17,527 bases of DNA from an uncultured Holophagaceae bacterium (GCA_903876615.1 CAIRAS010000263.1:1-17527); one strand, 5' to 3'; positions 7,595 to 15,100 are shown, counted from the stretch's first letter. Numbers and translations are program-made. Notes: generated from the letters alone by a model not told the origin.

Positions 7595-8370
7595 GGCAGC
7601 ACCTCCGCCTCGTCGCCGCGGCCCAGGTAGGCCTCGATGACCTCGGGGTTGTTGCGGATCTCCTCCGGGGCGCCCTCGGCGATGATCCGACCGAAGTTGA
7701 GCACGGCGACCCGGTCGCAGAGGTTCATGACGAAGCGCATGTCGTGTTCGATGAGGAAGACACCATAGCCGCGGTCGCGGATGTTCCGGATCTCCTCCAT
7801 CAGCACGGCCTTCTCAGACGAGTTCATGCCCGCCACGGGCTCGTCGAGCAGCAGCAACTTGGGCTCGGTGGCCAGGGCCCGGGCGAACTCCAGCTTCCGC
7901 TGCTCGCCATAGGAGAGGTTGTCGGCGGTGGACTCGGCCTTGTGGTCCAGCTTGACCCAGGAGAGCAGCTCCAGCGCCCGCTCGCGGGAGCGCCGCTCGG
8001 CCTCCCGGAAGGACGGCAGCGCGAAGAGGGCCGCGATGCCGCTGTAGTTCGTCAGGTGGTGCCGGCCCACCATGACGTTCTGCAGCAGGGTCATGTCGGG
8101 AAAGAGGCGGATGTTCTGGAAGGTGCGGGCGATGCCCAGCCGGGTGATCCGGTGGGGCGCAATGCCGGCGAGGTCCTGGCCCTCGAAGCTGATGGCGCCG
8201 GCCGAGGGCCGCAGGAGCCCCGTCACCAGGTTGAAGACCGTGGTCTTGCCCGCGCCGTTGGGACCGATGAGCGCGAAGATGGCGCCGCCCGGCACCTCGA
8301 GGTTCACGTCGTGCAGGACCTGTAGCCCGCCGAAGTGCTTCCCGAGACCACGGATGGACAGCATGCTCAT
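7591..8370 (-). CDS. livG: Branched-chain amino acid ABC transporter ATP-binding protein LivG
   Basis: LivG is one of the two ATPases that power the importer. The product has 259 residues with Walker A GPNGAGKTT (36-44), Q-loop region ARTFQNIRLFP, signature LSYGEQRKLE, Walker B LLLLDEPVAGMN and the switch histidine in FLIEHDM. The LivG-specific middle (VMVGRH, then an EAERRSRERALELL helix) and the C-terminal tail ending in EAYLGRGDEAEVLP distinguish it from LivF. ATG 8370 is chosen because GGGAGGG lies upstream and the codon overlaps the livM stop as ATGA; a second in-frame ATG lies two codons later. The reading frame is open far upstream, but that stretch is a shadow of livM. Overlaps at both ends show tight operon organisation. 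Confidence 0.96.
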   Translation of the reverse strand: MSMLSIRGLGKHFGGLQVLHDVNLEVPGGAIFALIGPNGAGKTTVFNLVTGLLRPSAGAISFEGQDLAGIAPHRITRLGIARTFQNIRLFPDMTLLQNVMVGRHHLTNYSGIAALFALPSFREAERRSRERALELLSWVKLDHKAESTADNLSYGEQRKLEFARALATEPKLLLLDEPVAGMNSSEKAVLMEEIRNIRDRGYGVFLIEHDMRFVMNLCDRVAVLNFGRIIAEGAPEEIRNNPEVIEAYLGRGDEAEVLP

Positions 8371-9239
8371 GGCTTGCCCTCCCGGCGGGTGCGCCAGGCG
8401 CCAACCAGCTGGCGGAGGCGGCGAGAGTCCCACAGCCCTGTGGGAAGGAACAGCACCACGCCGATGAGGATCAGGCCGTTCACCGCCAGCCGGTAGGCAT
8501 GGAGAAAGCGCAGGAGCTCCGGCAGCAGGGTGAGGATGGTGGCCCCCAGCACCGGGCCGATGAGGCTGGAGATGCCGCCCAGGATGGTCATGGTCAGGAT
8601 GTCCACGGCGTTCTCGAAGCCGTACTCCCGGGGGCTGATGAAGAAGGTGGAGTGGGCGTTCAGGGCCCCCGCGAGTCCCGCCAGCACAGCCCCGAGCGTG
8701 AAGGCTGCGAGCTTGTGCCCTTCCACGTCGATGCCCATCATCCGCGCCGCCACCTCGTCCTCCCGGATGGCCTCGAAGGCCCGCCCCATGCGGGAGCGCC
8801 GCAGACGCGCCAGGGCGTAGCCAGCCGCCGCGAGGATCAGGACGATGTGCCACCAGGTGGTGAGCAGCGGGATCCCGTTCAGTCCCTCGGGGCCGCCGGT
8901 GATCTCCAGGTTGAGGACCAGGATGCGGGTCACCTCGCCGAAGGCCAGGGTCGCCATGGCCAGGTAGACCCCCGAGAGGCGGAGCGTCGGCGCCCCGATC
9001 ACCAGCGCCACCGCCGCCGGGGCCAGGGCGCCGGCGGCCAGGACCATGGGGAAGGGCCAGTGCAGGTGCAGGGTCAGCAGCGCCGCGGTGTAGGCGCCGA
9101 TGCCCATGAAGGCCGCGTTGGCCAGGGAGAGCAGGCCGCAGGAGAGGGTCAGCCAGAGGGAGAGGGCGAGCAGCGCGTGGATGCCCACCGTGAAGATGAG
9201 CGTGCTGTAGGTGGCCCAGAAGTCGGCGAAGGCTTCCAT
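8367..9239 (-). CDS. livM: Branched-chain amino acid ABC transporter permease LivM
   Basis: LivM is one of the two membrane permeases that form the translocation pore. The 290-residue, strongly hydrophobic protein has about eight membrane segments and the LivM-type motifs LSLANAAFMGIGAYTAALL near the N-terminus, RLSGVYLAMATLAFGEV in the middle, the cytoplasmic coupling region GRAFEAIREDEVAARMMGID and TILGGISSLIGPVLG. The tail is basic (WDSRRLRQL... RREGKP). The start lies one base after the livH stop (TGACATG), and the stop overlaps livG, so it is co-translated with its neighbours. There is no fused ATPase domain, which some LivM homologues carry. Confidence 0.95.
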   Translation of the reverse strand: MEAFADFWATYSTLIFTVGIHALLALSLWLTLSCGLLSLANAAFMGIGAYTAALLTLHLHWPFPMVLAAGALAPAAVALVIGAPTLRLSGVYLAMATLAFGEVTRILVLNLEITGGPEGLNGIPLLTTWWHIVLILAAAGYALARLRRSRMGRAFEAIREDEVAARMMGIDVEGHKLAAFTLGAVLAGLAGALNAHSTFFISPREYGFENAVDILTMTILGGISSLIGPVLGATILTLLPELLRFLHAYRLAVNGLILIGVVLFLPTGLWDSRRLRQLVGAWRTRREGKP

Positions 9240-9240
9240 G

Positions 9241-10122
9241 TCAGGCCTTGCGCTCCAGCACCCGGCCGAACAGCCCCGCGGGCCGCACCAGGAGGATCAG
9301 GAACAGCAGGCCGAAGGCCACGGCGTCGCCCATCTGGGACGAGAGGTAGGCCTTGCTCAGCACCTCGGCGAAGCCCAGGAACAGCCCCCCGAAGAGGGCG
9401 CCGCGGATGTCGCCCATGCCGCCCAGGATGACCACCGCGATCCCCTTGTGGAGGATAGGCTGACCCATGAGCGGGGTGACCGAGTTGAAGTTCAGGCCGA
9501 TGAGCAGGCCCGCCACGCCGCCCAAGGCTGCGGCCGTGAAGGAGGTGGCCATGAACAGGCCCTCGACGTTGACGCCCAGCAGGGCAGCGGCCTTCGGGGA
9601 CTCGGCGATGGCCCGCAGGGCGCGCCCCTGGCGGGTGTGCCGCAGCACCAGGAACAGGGTCGTCATGAGCAGGAAGGCGATGCCCACGATGGCCAGCTCC
9701 AGAGCCCGCACGTGCACGCTGCCGAAGATGAACTCCCGGGTGGAGAGCAGCTCGTCGGGGAAGCGCTGGACCTCCACCCCGAACAGCCCCTGGGCGGCGC
9801 TGGTGAGGACCGTGGTGGCTCCGATCGTGGCGATCATCGGGATCAGGTGCGGCGCGTGGCGGGCCCGCAGCCGCTTCAGGATCAGCGCGTCGATGGCCAG
9901 GCCCAGGAGACCCGACACCAGCATGGCGGCCAGGATGCCCACGGCCAGGGGCGCCTTGAAGCGCGTCACCACGGTCATGGCCGCGAAGCTGCCGGCCATG
10001 AACATGGCGCCGTGGGAGAGGTTGATGACCTCCAGCACACCGAACACCAGCGTGAAGCCCAGGGAGAAGAGGGCATAGACGCTGCCCAGGGTGAGGGCGT
10101 TGACGAGTTGCTGTTCGAGCAT
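9241..10122 (-). CDS. livH: Branched-chain amino acid ABC transporter permease LivH
   Basis: LivH is the partner permease of LivM. The 293-residue polytopic protein shows the family features: an N-terminal LVNALTLGSVYALFSLGFTL segment, VINLSHGAMFMAGSF, the coupling-helix region GRALRAIAESPKAAALLGV, and KGIAVVILGGMGDIRGALFGG near the C-terminus. It starts 18 bases after the binding-protein gene's stop, with only a weak AGG before the ATG, so it may depend on translation from upstream. Gene order binding protein-LivH-LivM-LivG-LivF is the standard arrangement for this transporter class. Confidence 0.95.
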   Translation of the reverse strand: MLEQQLVNALTLGSVYALFSLGFTLVFGVLEVINLSHGAMFMAGSFAAMTVVTRFKAPLAVGILAAMLVSGLLGLAIDALILKRLRARHAPHLIPMIATIGATTVLTSAAQGLFGVEVQRFPDELLSTREFIFGSVHVRALELAIVGIAFLLMTTLFLVLRHTRQGRALRAIAESPKAAALLGVNVEGLFMATSFTAAALGGVAGLLIGLNFNSVTPLMGQPILHKGIAVVILGGMGDIRGALFGGLFLGFAEVLSKAYLSSQMGDAVAFGLLFLILLVRPAGLFGRVLERKA

Positions 10123-10140
10123 GGGGCCTGGGGAAATCGC

Positions 10141-11295
10141 CTACTTGCCGGTGAAGAGGACGAACTTGCCGTCCCGGATCACGTAGATGAACGGCTTCTG
10201 GTCGGCGTCGTAGCCCGCGGGCTTGCCGTCCTTGCCGACCGACTGCCGGAACTTGAACGGGCCGGTGGCGCCGCTGAGGGCCACCTTGGGCAGCGCGGCG
10301 TGCAGGGCCTCTCGGTCGTTGGCCAGGTTGCCGGTGACCTTGATGGTCTTCAGGGCCGCGGCAGCGATGGTCATGGCGTCGAAGGCCTGGGCCGCGAACT
10401 GGTTGGGCTCTGAGCCGTATTTCGCCCGGTAGGCCTCCACGAAGTGCTGGTTGGCCGGGGTGGGATTGGTGTTGGCCCAGGGGCTGCCCACGAAGGTGCC
10501 CTCGCCCGCGGTCTTGGAGACCTCGAACAGCTTGGGTGAGTTGAAGCCGTTGCCGCCGATGAAGGGCACCTTCAAGCCGAGGCCGCGGGCCTGGACCATG
10601 AGGGTGGCCGCCTCCTCGGCAAGGCCGGAGCAGATGACGGCATCGGGGTTGGTGGCCTTGATCTTGGTGAGCTGGGCCTTGAAGTCCACGTCGCCCTTCA
10701 CATAGGTCTCGGTGGTGGTCACGGGGATCTTCTGGTCCTCCAGCACCTTCTTGAAGACGTCGTAGCCGCTCTTGGTGAAGGCGTCGTCGTTGCCGTAGAT
10801 CACCGCGACCTTCTTGATCTTGTAGTGCTTCACAGCGGTGCTGACGGTCACCGGCAGCACGTCGCTCTCCATCACCGAGTTGCGGAAGATGTAGGGCCCC
10901 ATCTCGCTGATGCCGTTGGCGGTGTTGGAAGTACCGAAGGCCACCACCTTGGCGGCGTTGGCCACGGGGCCTGCGGCGAACATGGAGTTGGACAGGGTGG
11001 GCCCGAAGATCATCAGGACCTTGTCCTGGAAGATGAGCTTCTTGAAGACGTTGATGGCCTCTTCCTTCTTGCCCTGCTCGTCCTCGATGACCAGCACGAG
11101 CTTGTTGCCGTTGATGCCGCCCTTGGCGTTGATCTCGTCCGCGGCCAGCTGGAAGCCGTTGCGGATGGGCACGCCGTACTGGGCCGCGCCGCCGGTCAGG
11201 GCCTCCGCGACGCCGATCTTGAGGTCGCCGGCCATGGCGCTGACGGCCAGCAGGCCAGCCGCGGCAAAGAGGAGATGCTTGGTTGCTCGGTTCAC
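10141..11295 (-). CDS. livK: Periplasmic branched-chain amino acid-type substrate-binding protein LivK/LivJ
   Basis: This is the extracytoplasmic ligand receptor of the adjacent importer, a type I periplasmic-binding fold. The 384-residue precursor begins at a GTG with GGAGG 5 bases upstream. A classical signal peptide (KHLLFAAAGLLAVSAMA) is followed by a likely signal-peptidase site after A22. The mature part opens with DLKIGVAEALTGGAAQYG and continues with NGFQLAADEINAKGGINGNK, typical of the family. The ligand-loop regions are GPTLSNSMFAAGP and FGTSNTANGIS. Binding proteins of this class can take leucine, isoleucine or valine, but also other amino acids, amides, urea or aromatic compounds, so the substrate is not certain. 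It is the first gene of the five-gene operon; a promoter should lie between 11296 and about 11450, but I see no convincing -35/-10 pair. Confidence 0.93.
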   Translation of the reverse strand: MNRATKHLLFAAAGLLAVSAMAGDLKIGVAEALTGGAAQYGVPIRNGFQLAADEINAKGGINGNKLVLVIEDEQGKKEEAINVFKKLIFQDKVLMIFGPTLSNSMFAAGPVANAAKVVAFGTSNTANGISEMGPYIFRNSVMESDVLPVTVSTAVKHYKIKKVAVIYGNDDAFTKSGYDVFKKVLEDQKIPVTTTETYVKGDVDFKAQLTKIKATNPDAVICSGLAEEAATLMVQARGLGLKVPFIGGNGFNSPKLFEVSKTAGEGTFVGSPWANTNPTPANQHFVEAYRAKYGSEPNQFAAQAFDAMTIAAAALKTIKVTGNLANDREALHAALPKVALSGATGPFKFRQSVGKDGKPAGYDADQKPFIYVIRDGKFVLFTGK

Positions 11296-11445
11296 GACAG
11301 CCTCCGAAGTTCGGTGATGGGTTGAAATCGCCAGGGTCTGGTGGAGTTGTCACCAAGGATACCAACAGGAGGGGGATTCCCGCAGGGCCAAGCTAATAAA
11401 CTTTCCCTGGAACACTTAGGAAGCAGTCCAGCACGGCTCAGGGCG
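11296..11445. other. Leader side of the livK-hbd intergenic region
   Basis: This is the livK-proximal part of a 383-base gap between divergent genes. It contains the livK ribosome site (GGAGG read on the minus strand) and an AT-richer patch around 11393-11405 (taataaacttt), but no confident promoter or operator. Minus-strand open frames through this stretch have no coding character. Confidence 0.4.
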
Positions 11446-11603
11446 AGCTGTCGGCTCTCAGCTATCAGCCAAAGCAGGACCTGACCCACCCGGGCAGGCT
11501 CTCGGCGAAGGAAGGACCAGGAGGACTCAGGCGAACGCCCCTGAGTGGGTCGGCGCCAGCTGACAGCTGACAGCCGACAGCCGACAGCCGATAGCTGAGA
11601 GCC
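11446..11603. repeat. Palindromic repeat of AGCYGAC heptamers (period 7)
   Basis: The right arm (11558-11603) is about 6.6 tandem copies of a heptamer: AGCTGAC twice, AGCCGAC twice, AGCCGAT, AGCTGAG, AGCC. The left arm (11446-11470) carries about 3.5 units of the complementary heptamer (GCTGTCG, GCTCTCA, GCTATCA, GCC). The segment 11453-11470 pairs with 11586-11603 with 16 of 18 matches. Between the arms a further nested inverted pair, GACCCAC (11483-11489) and GTGGGTC (11545-11551), is visible. The element lies between the divergently transcribed livK and the hydroxyacyl-CoA dehydrogenase, so it is not in a normal terminator position. Confidence 0.8.
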
Positions 11604-11678
11604 TCCTACCCAAGGTCAGCCTCCCCTGCCCCGCCGAAAGCTCCCACAATGGGCGCAGACCATCAAAGGGAGACACCC

Positions 11679-12566
11679 GTGGACATCCAGCGCGTCGGCA
11701 TCGTCGGTTGTGGGCTCATGGGCTCGGGCATTGCGCAGTGCGCGGCAGAGGCCGGCTGCCAGGTCTGGGTGAAGGAAGCGGAAGAGACCTTCCTCGCCAA
11801 GGGGCTGGCCCGCATCCACGGCACCTGGGACCGGGCCGTGGCCAAGGGCAAGGTCACCGAGGAGCAGCGCAGCGCCTGGAAGCAGAACCTGCAGGGCACC
11901 CTGTCCTTCGCCACCCTGGCGGACTGCGACCTGGTGGTGGAGGCCATCCCCGAGCGCCTAGACCTCAAGCTCCAGACCTTTGCGGAGCTCGACCGCATCC
12001 TGGGCCCCGGGGCGATCCTCTGCACCAACACCTCCAGCCTGTCCGTGGCCCAGCTCGGCCCGGTGCTCGATCCCACGCGCCTGGGCCGCTTCGCGGGCCT
12101 GCACTTCTTCAACCCCGTCCCGGTCATGCCCCTGGTGGAGATCATCCGCACCCTGGCCACCACCGAGGAGACCCTGGCCACCCTGCGGGGCTTCGTCCAG
12201 GGTCTCGGCAAGACCGCCGTCATGGCCCCGGACGCCCCGGGCTTCGTGGTGAACCGGCTCCTGGTGCCCTACCTGCTGGATGCCATCCGCTGCGCCGAGC
12301 AGCGGCTCGCCACCCCCGAGGACATCGATGCCGCCATGAAGCTGGGCTGCGGCCATCCCATGGGGCCGCTGCACCTCAGCGACTTCATCGGCCTGGACAC
12401 CATGCAGAGCGTGGCCGAAGTCCTCTTCGACGCCTTTGGCGAGCCCCGCTTCAAGGCCCCGTCCCTCCTGCGCCAGCTCGTCGCCTCCGGCCGCCTCGGC
12501 CGCAAGTCCGGCAGCGGCTTCTACCGCTGGGAAGGCGAGAAGCGCCTGGAGTCCTTGCCGTTGTAG
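11679..12566 (+). CDS. hbd: 3-hydroxyacyl-CoA (3-hydroxybutyryl-CoA) dehydrogenase
   Basis: This cytoplasmic NAD(P)-dependent dehydrogenase interconverts 3-hydroxyacyl-CoA (typically 3-hydroxybutyryl-CoA) and acetoacetyl-type 3-ketoacyl-CoA. The 295-residue product begins with a Rossmann site, GIVGCGLMGSG (G10, G12, G15). It has VVEAIPERLDLK, the NTSSLS serine region, the catalytic pair H142 (LHFFNPVP) and E154 (VEIIRT), then GFVVNRLLVPYLLDA and a C-terminal helical dimerisation domain with GHPMGPLHLSDFIGLD. GTG 11679 is chosen over ATG 11649 because AAGGGAGA sits just upstream and the family begins at this point. It stands alone on its strand, so thiolase and crotonase partners are elsewhere. 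Proximity to the liv operon would fit amino acid or short-chain acyl-CoA catabolism, but that link is inference. Hbd and PaaH are both possible symbols. Confidence 0.93.
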   Translation: MDIQRVGIVGCGLMGSGIAQCAAEAGCQVWVKEAEETFLAKGLARIHGTWDRAVAKGKVTEEQRSAWKQNLQGTLSFATLADCDLVVEAIPERLDLKLQTFAELDRILGPGAILCTNTSSLSVAQLGPVLDPTRLGRFAGLHFFNPVPVMPLVEIIRTLATTEETLATLRGFVQGLGKTAVMAPDAPGFVVNRLLVPYLLDAIRCAEQRLATPEDIDAAMKLGCGHPMGPLHLSDFIGLDTMQSVAEVLFDAFGEPRFKAPSLLRQLVASGRLGRKSGSGFYRWEGEKRLESLPL

Positions 12567-12596
12567 GTCAAGCCTTTACCTATTTTATCTGTCTAT

Positions 12597-12623
12597 CTCG
12601 GTATCGGCGCAGCCGATACCGAG
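12597..12623. terminator. Perfect 12-bp hairpin between convergent genes
   Basis: CTCGGTATCGGC (12597-12608), loop GCA, then GCCGATACCGAG (12612-12623): a perfect 12-bp stem with a 3-base loop. It lies 31 bases after the dehydrogenase stop and 21 bases from the stop of the converging redox operon, where a bidirectional terminator is expected. Neither side carries a proper run of T, so classical intrinsic termination is not assured; it may instead stabilise mRNA 3' ends. Confidence 0.6.
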
Positions 12624-12643
12624 CAGACCCCGAGACCCGTCGG

Positions 12644-12829
12644 TTAGTGGGGCAGCAATCCATGGGCATCAATGCCGCGGAGTGTGGCCGGAACCGTCGG
12701 CAGGCTCAGCGACACGGGTGCTTTCCGGAGCTCCTCGCGCCGGGCGGCCGCCCGCCGGGACGCGGCTTGGACCAGCTGGTCCGTGGCGACAAAGACGAAG
12801 ATCAGGAACAGAACGAGCAGAACGGTCAT
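12644..12829 (-). CDS. Small single-span membrane protein, last gene of redox operon
   Basis: The 61-residue product consists of one N-terminal hydrophobic helix (about 2-20, VLLVLFLIFVFVATDQLV), a strongly basic stretch (SRRAAARREELRK) and a short polar tail ending in HGLLPH. By the positive-inside rule the tail should be cytoplasmic. The ATG at 12829 has GGGAGAG 6 bases upstream and lies 15 bases after the stop of the 52-residue gene, so it is translated as part of the same operon. I recognise no family. Small one-helix subunits are common accessory parts of respiratory complexes (CcoQ, CydX and HmcD are examples of the type), and the context suggests a similar role. It is also small enough that a chance ORF is possible, but the ribosome site and spacing argue for a real gene. 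Confidence 0.65.
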   Translation of the reverse strand: MTVLLVLFLIFVFVATDQLVQAASRRAAARREELRKAPVSLSLPTVPATLRGIDAHGLLPH

Positions 12830-12844
12830 GGTGACTCTCCCTGG

Positions 12845-13003
12845 CTAGTGCTTGATGTGGGCATCCCGGTAGTGATGGACGAACTCCCGGATCGATCCGC
12901 CGATGATCCAGCCGAGCAGGCCGATGGTGAGCAGGCCCAGCGAGCCGTTCGTGATGTTCAGCCAGAGCGTTTCCGAGTTCTTCCAGTTGGTCAGATCGAA
13001 CAT
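12845..13003 (-). CDS. Small single-span membrane protein, redox operon third gene
   Basis: The 52-residue product has a short amphipathic N-terminus (MFDLTNWKNSETLWLNITNG), one membrane helix (SLGLLTIGLLGWIIGG) and a C-terminal tail rich in histidine (REFVHHYRDAHIKH). The ATG at 13003 is fixed by a near-perfect AGGAGG 5 bases upstream; the longer frame to 13066 overlaps the upstream gene and is not needed. It follows the NrfD-like gene by 40 bases. Its size and position recall HmcD, the tiny subunit next to the HmcB/HmcC Fe-S and NrfD-like proteins of Desulfovibrio, but I cannot show homology by eye. The histidines at the membrane border could be structural or could bind a cofactor; this is speculation. 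Confidence 0.75.
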   Translation of the reverse strand: MFDLTNWKNSETLWLNITNGSLGLLTIGLLGWIIGGSIREFVHHYRDAHIKH

Positions 13004-13043
13004 ATAAACCTCCTGTGGTGCGGTTGGTGCGGGGAACTGCCAC

Positions 13044-14246
13044 TCACGAAGACTCCAGGTCTCCACCGTGACGGGTGAGGAATACGGGTTCAGGCCGCGC
13101 GGTCACGGCCTCTTGTCGAACGCGGGGCGTGACCGCCACCGGCTCGAAGATCGGCAGGTGTTTGACGATGAAGGAGAAGGCGCTGAAGCCGAGCGCCGTG
13201 ATCCCGAGCATGATGAAGATCTCGATCAGGGACGGGAAGTAGGTCTGCGCCGGGTAGGTCTCCAGGCCGGTGATCGCGGTGTTCATGCGGTTGAGGGCGA
13301 AGCCCACCACCACCATGAGGGTGGCGGCATACAGCCCCCGACGCGAGTTCCGGACCCGTTCCACGACCAGCAAGCCGAAGGGAATGACGAAGCCGATCAG
13401 CATTTCTGCATAGAACGCGAGGCTGAAGTAGGTCAGGGTGGTCAGCTCTTGTAGCGCACCCCGCGCCAGCAGGTTCTCGACCCGCACGACGAAGTAGAGG
13501 GCCAGGATGACGGCGATGACCTTGGCCAGATTGGCCCGGAGCCGGGTCGGCAGCAGATCGCGGCCGCCCCGCGAGAAGATGAGGGACTCGAGGAGGATCA
13601 TCGAGATCCCGGAGGCCAGGCAGCTGATGAAGAACAGCACCGGCAGCAGCGGGGTGTACCAGAGGGCATGCAACCGGTTCGGCACGATGAGGTAGAGCGA
13701 ACCGAAGGAAGACTGGTGCAGGGTGGACAGCAGCACGCCGAAGATCATGAGCGGCAGCGAGATGGCATGGATCCACTTGATGGGCCAAAGAATGTTGAAT
13801 CGTTCGAGCACAATCGGGGCGAACTCCAGGGAGAGCACGGAGGTGTAGAGCATGAGACACCAGCTGATCTCGCACATGACCGAGTGCGGGTTCCACATGA
13901 CCAGCGGATGCCAGAAGTGGTCGGGGCGACCCAGGTCGAGGATGAGCACCAGCACCACCAGCATGTAGCCGATGAAGGCCGTCAGGATCGCGGGACGCAC
14001 GATCGGTTCATACTCCTTGGCGTGGAACAGATGGACGGCGGCGACGATGGTGAAGCCGGAGGCGGCGAGGCCGATCCCCAGGAAGTCGAAGCCGATCCAG
14101 AGTCCCCAGGGGAACTCGTCACTGAGGTTCGTGGTGGCGCCGAGACCGTAGGTGAACCGGGCAATGGCGGCGACGGTGCCAGCCAGGATCAGGGTGCTGG
14201 CGATCGGATGCCATCTTGTGATGCGGGGAAGCAGTCGGATTTTCAC
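13044..14246 (-). CDS. HybB/NrfD-family integral membrane subunit (quinone-interacting)
   Basis: The 400-residue polytopic protein has about nine to ten membrane segments. It belongs to the NrfD/PsrC superfamily, closest by eye to HybB, the membrane subunit of hydrogenase-2, with the typical early motif NLSDEFPWGLWIGFDFLGIG followed by GFTIVAAVHLF and the LILDLGRPDHFWHPL segment. Proteins of this family exchange electrons between a peripheral ferredoxin-like subunit and menaquinone, sometimes with proton movement. The start is a GTG overlapping the upstream Fe-S gene's stop (GTGA), with GAGGA 6 bases upstream, so the two subunits are translationally coupled. No hydrogenase, molybdopterin enzyme or multiheme cytochrome is encoded in the operon. 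The gene symbol is left blank because hydrogenase membership is not shown. Stretches such as 13741-13800 look less GC-rich than the liv genes. Confidence 0.9.
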   Translation of the reverse strand: MKIRLLPRITRWHPIASTLILAGTVAAIARFTYGLGATTNLSDEFPWGLWIGFDFLGIGLAASGFTIVAAVHLFHAKEYEPIVRPAILTAFIGYMLVVLVLILDLGRPDHFWHPLVMWNPHSVMCEISWCLMLYTSVLSLEFAPIVLERFNILWPIKWIHAISLPLMIFGVLLSTLHQSSFGSLYLIVPNRLHALWYTPLLPVLFFISCLASGISMILLESLIFSRGGRDLLPTRLRANLAKVIAVILALYFVVRVENLLARGALQELTTLTYFSLAFYAEMLIGFVIPFGLLVVERVRNSRRGLYAATLMVVVGFALNRMNTAITGLETYPAQTYFPSLIEIFIMLGITALGFSAFSFIVKHLPIFEPVAVTPRVRQEAVTARPEPVFLTRHGGDLESS

Positions 14247-15016
14247 GGTTTGTCCTCAGGCCGGGGGGTCTCGCCCTTTTTCTCGGAAGCTTCAAAGGCC
14301 GCTACTTCGCTGCGCCGGTTGGTGATCCACCAGATGCCGCCGAGCATCACGCCACCCACGGACAGCACGTTGGGAACCTTGGAGAGGGCGCTCATGGTCA
14401 GCATGGGCATGGGGATCTTCCCCAGCCTGGAATCGAAACCCAGCTGTTCGAAGGGAACCGGGCTCAGGTACAGCATCGAGGTGCCGCCCACATCGTCCTT
14501 GCCGTAGATCCGGGGCACATACTTGGTCGGCTCGGCGCTGACCCGGCGGGCCGCCTCGAGCAGCAGCTCCTCGCGACCGCCGAAGATGGTCGCCCCGGTC
14601 GGGCAGGCCTCCGCGCAGGCCGGCTGGAGTCCCTTGGCCAATCGGGGTGCACAGAATTTGCACTTCTGGATGCGGGGCTTGGTGCTGCTCCACTCGTATT
14701 TCGGCACGTGGTAGGGGCAGGCCTGCAGGCAGTAGCGGCAGCCGATGCACTTCTCCCCATCGTAGGCCACGGGACCCGCTTCCGCCTTGCTGAGCGCAGC
14801 GACGGGACAGACCGACACGCAGGTGGGCACGTCACAGTGCTGGCACATGCGGCGGATGTAGAGGTCGTTGTACTTGCTCAGGGCGGTGTAGGCGGTGAGC
14901 GAGAGGTATTTTTCCTCCCTCGGAGGCAGCTGGTTCTCTTCCTTGCACGCTCCCTGACAGACGTTGCAGCCGACACAGAGCGTCAGGTCGATCAGCATGG
15001 CTTTTTTTTCAGTCAA
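14243..15016 (-). CDS. HybA-like 4x[4Fe-4S] ferredoxin subunit with C-terminal membrane anchor
   Basis: This 257-residue electron-transfer subunit has sixteen cysteines in four binding groups: C14/C17/C20/C24, C58/C61/C66/C70, C90/C93/C96/C100 and C119/C122/C134/C138. This is the pattern of HybA, DmsB and NrfC-type proteins carrying four [4Fe-4S] clusters. Residues 214-232 (VPNVLSVGGVMLGGIWW) form a single membrane helix followed by NRR and a charged tail, as in HybA. Unlike HybA, no twin-arginine signal precedes the first cluster (MTEKKAMLIDLTLCVGC), and no in-frame start lies close upstream. The start is taken as TTG 15016, with GGTGGGA just upstream; ATG 14998 is an alternative that would shorten the protein by six residues. 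It is the first gene of the operon, preceded by a sigma-54 promoter match, and its stop overlaps the HybB-like gene. Confidence 0.9.
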   Translation of the reverse strand: MTEKKAMLIDLTLCVGCNVCQGACKEENQLPPREEKYLSLTAYTALSKYNDLYIRRMCQHCDVPTCVSVCPVAALSKAEAGPVAYDGEKCIGCRYCLQACPYHVPKYEWSSTKPRIQKCKFCAPRLAKGLQPACAEACPTGATIFGGREELLLEAARRVSAEPTKYVPRIYGKDDVGGTSMLYLSPVPFEQLGFDSRLGKIPMPMLTMSALSKVPNVLSVGGVMLGGIWWITNRRSEVAAFEASEKKGETPRPEDKP

Positions 15017-15100
15017 ATTCCCACCCCACTTTTTTGTGGAATTCTTTGGAATTATTTGGTTGCTTGCGAGGCCTTTTGATAATCGACCTCAAAGTTATTT

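Noticed and set aside
9149..11365. 738-codon minus-strand open frame spanning livK and livH in another frame
   Set aside because: Frame-shifted reading of two well-identified genes, Arg/Gly-rich, no domain.
11558..11603. Possible CRISPR-like array from the regular repeats
   Set aside because: The units are contiguous 7-mers with no spacers; it is a tandem repeat forming one arm of a palindrome.
12644..15016. Annotating the operon as hydrogenase-2 (hybA/hybB)
   Set aside because: No hydrogenase subunit or maturation gene is present, and the Fe-S protein lacks the HybA Tat signal, so only family-level names are justified.
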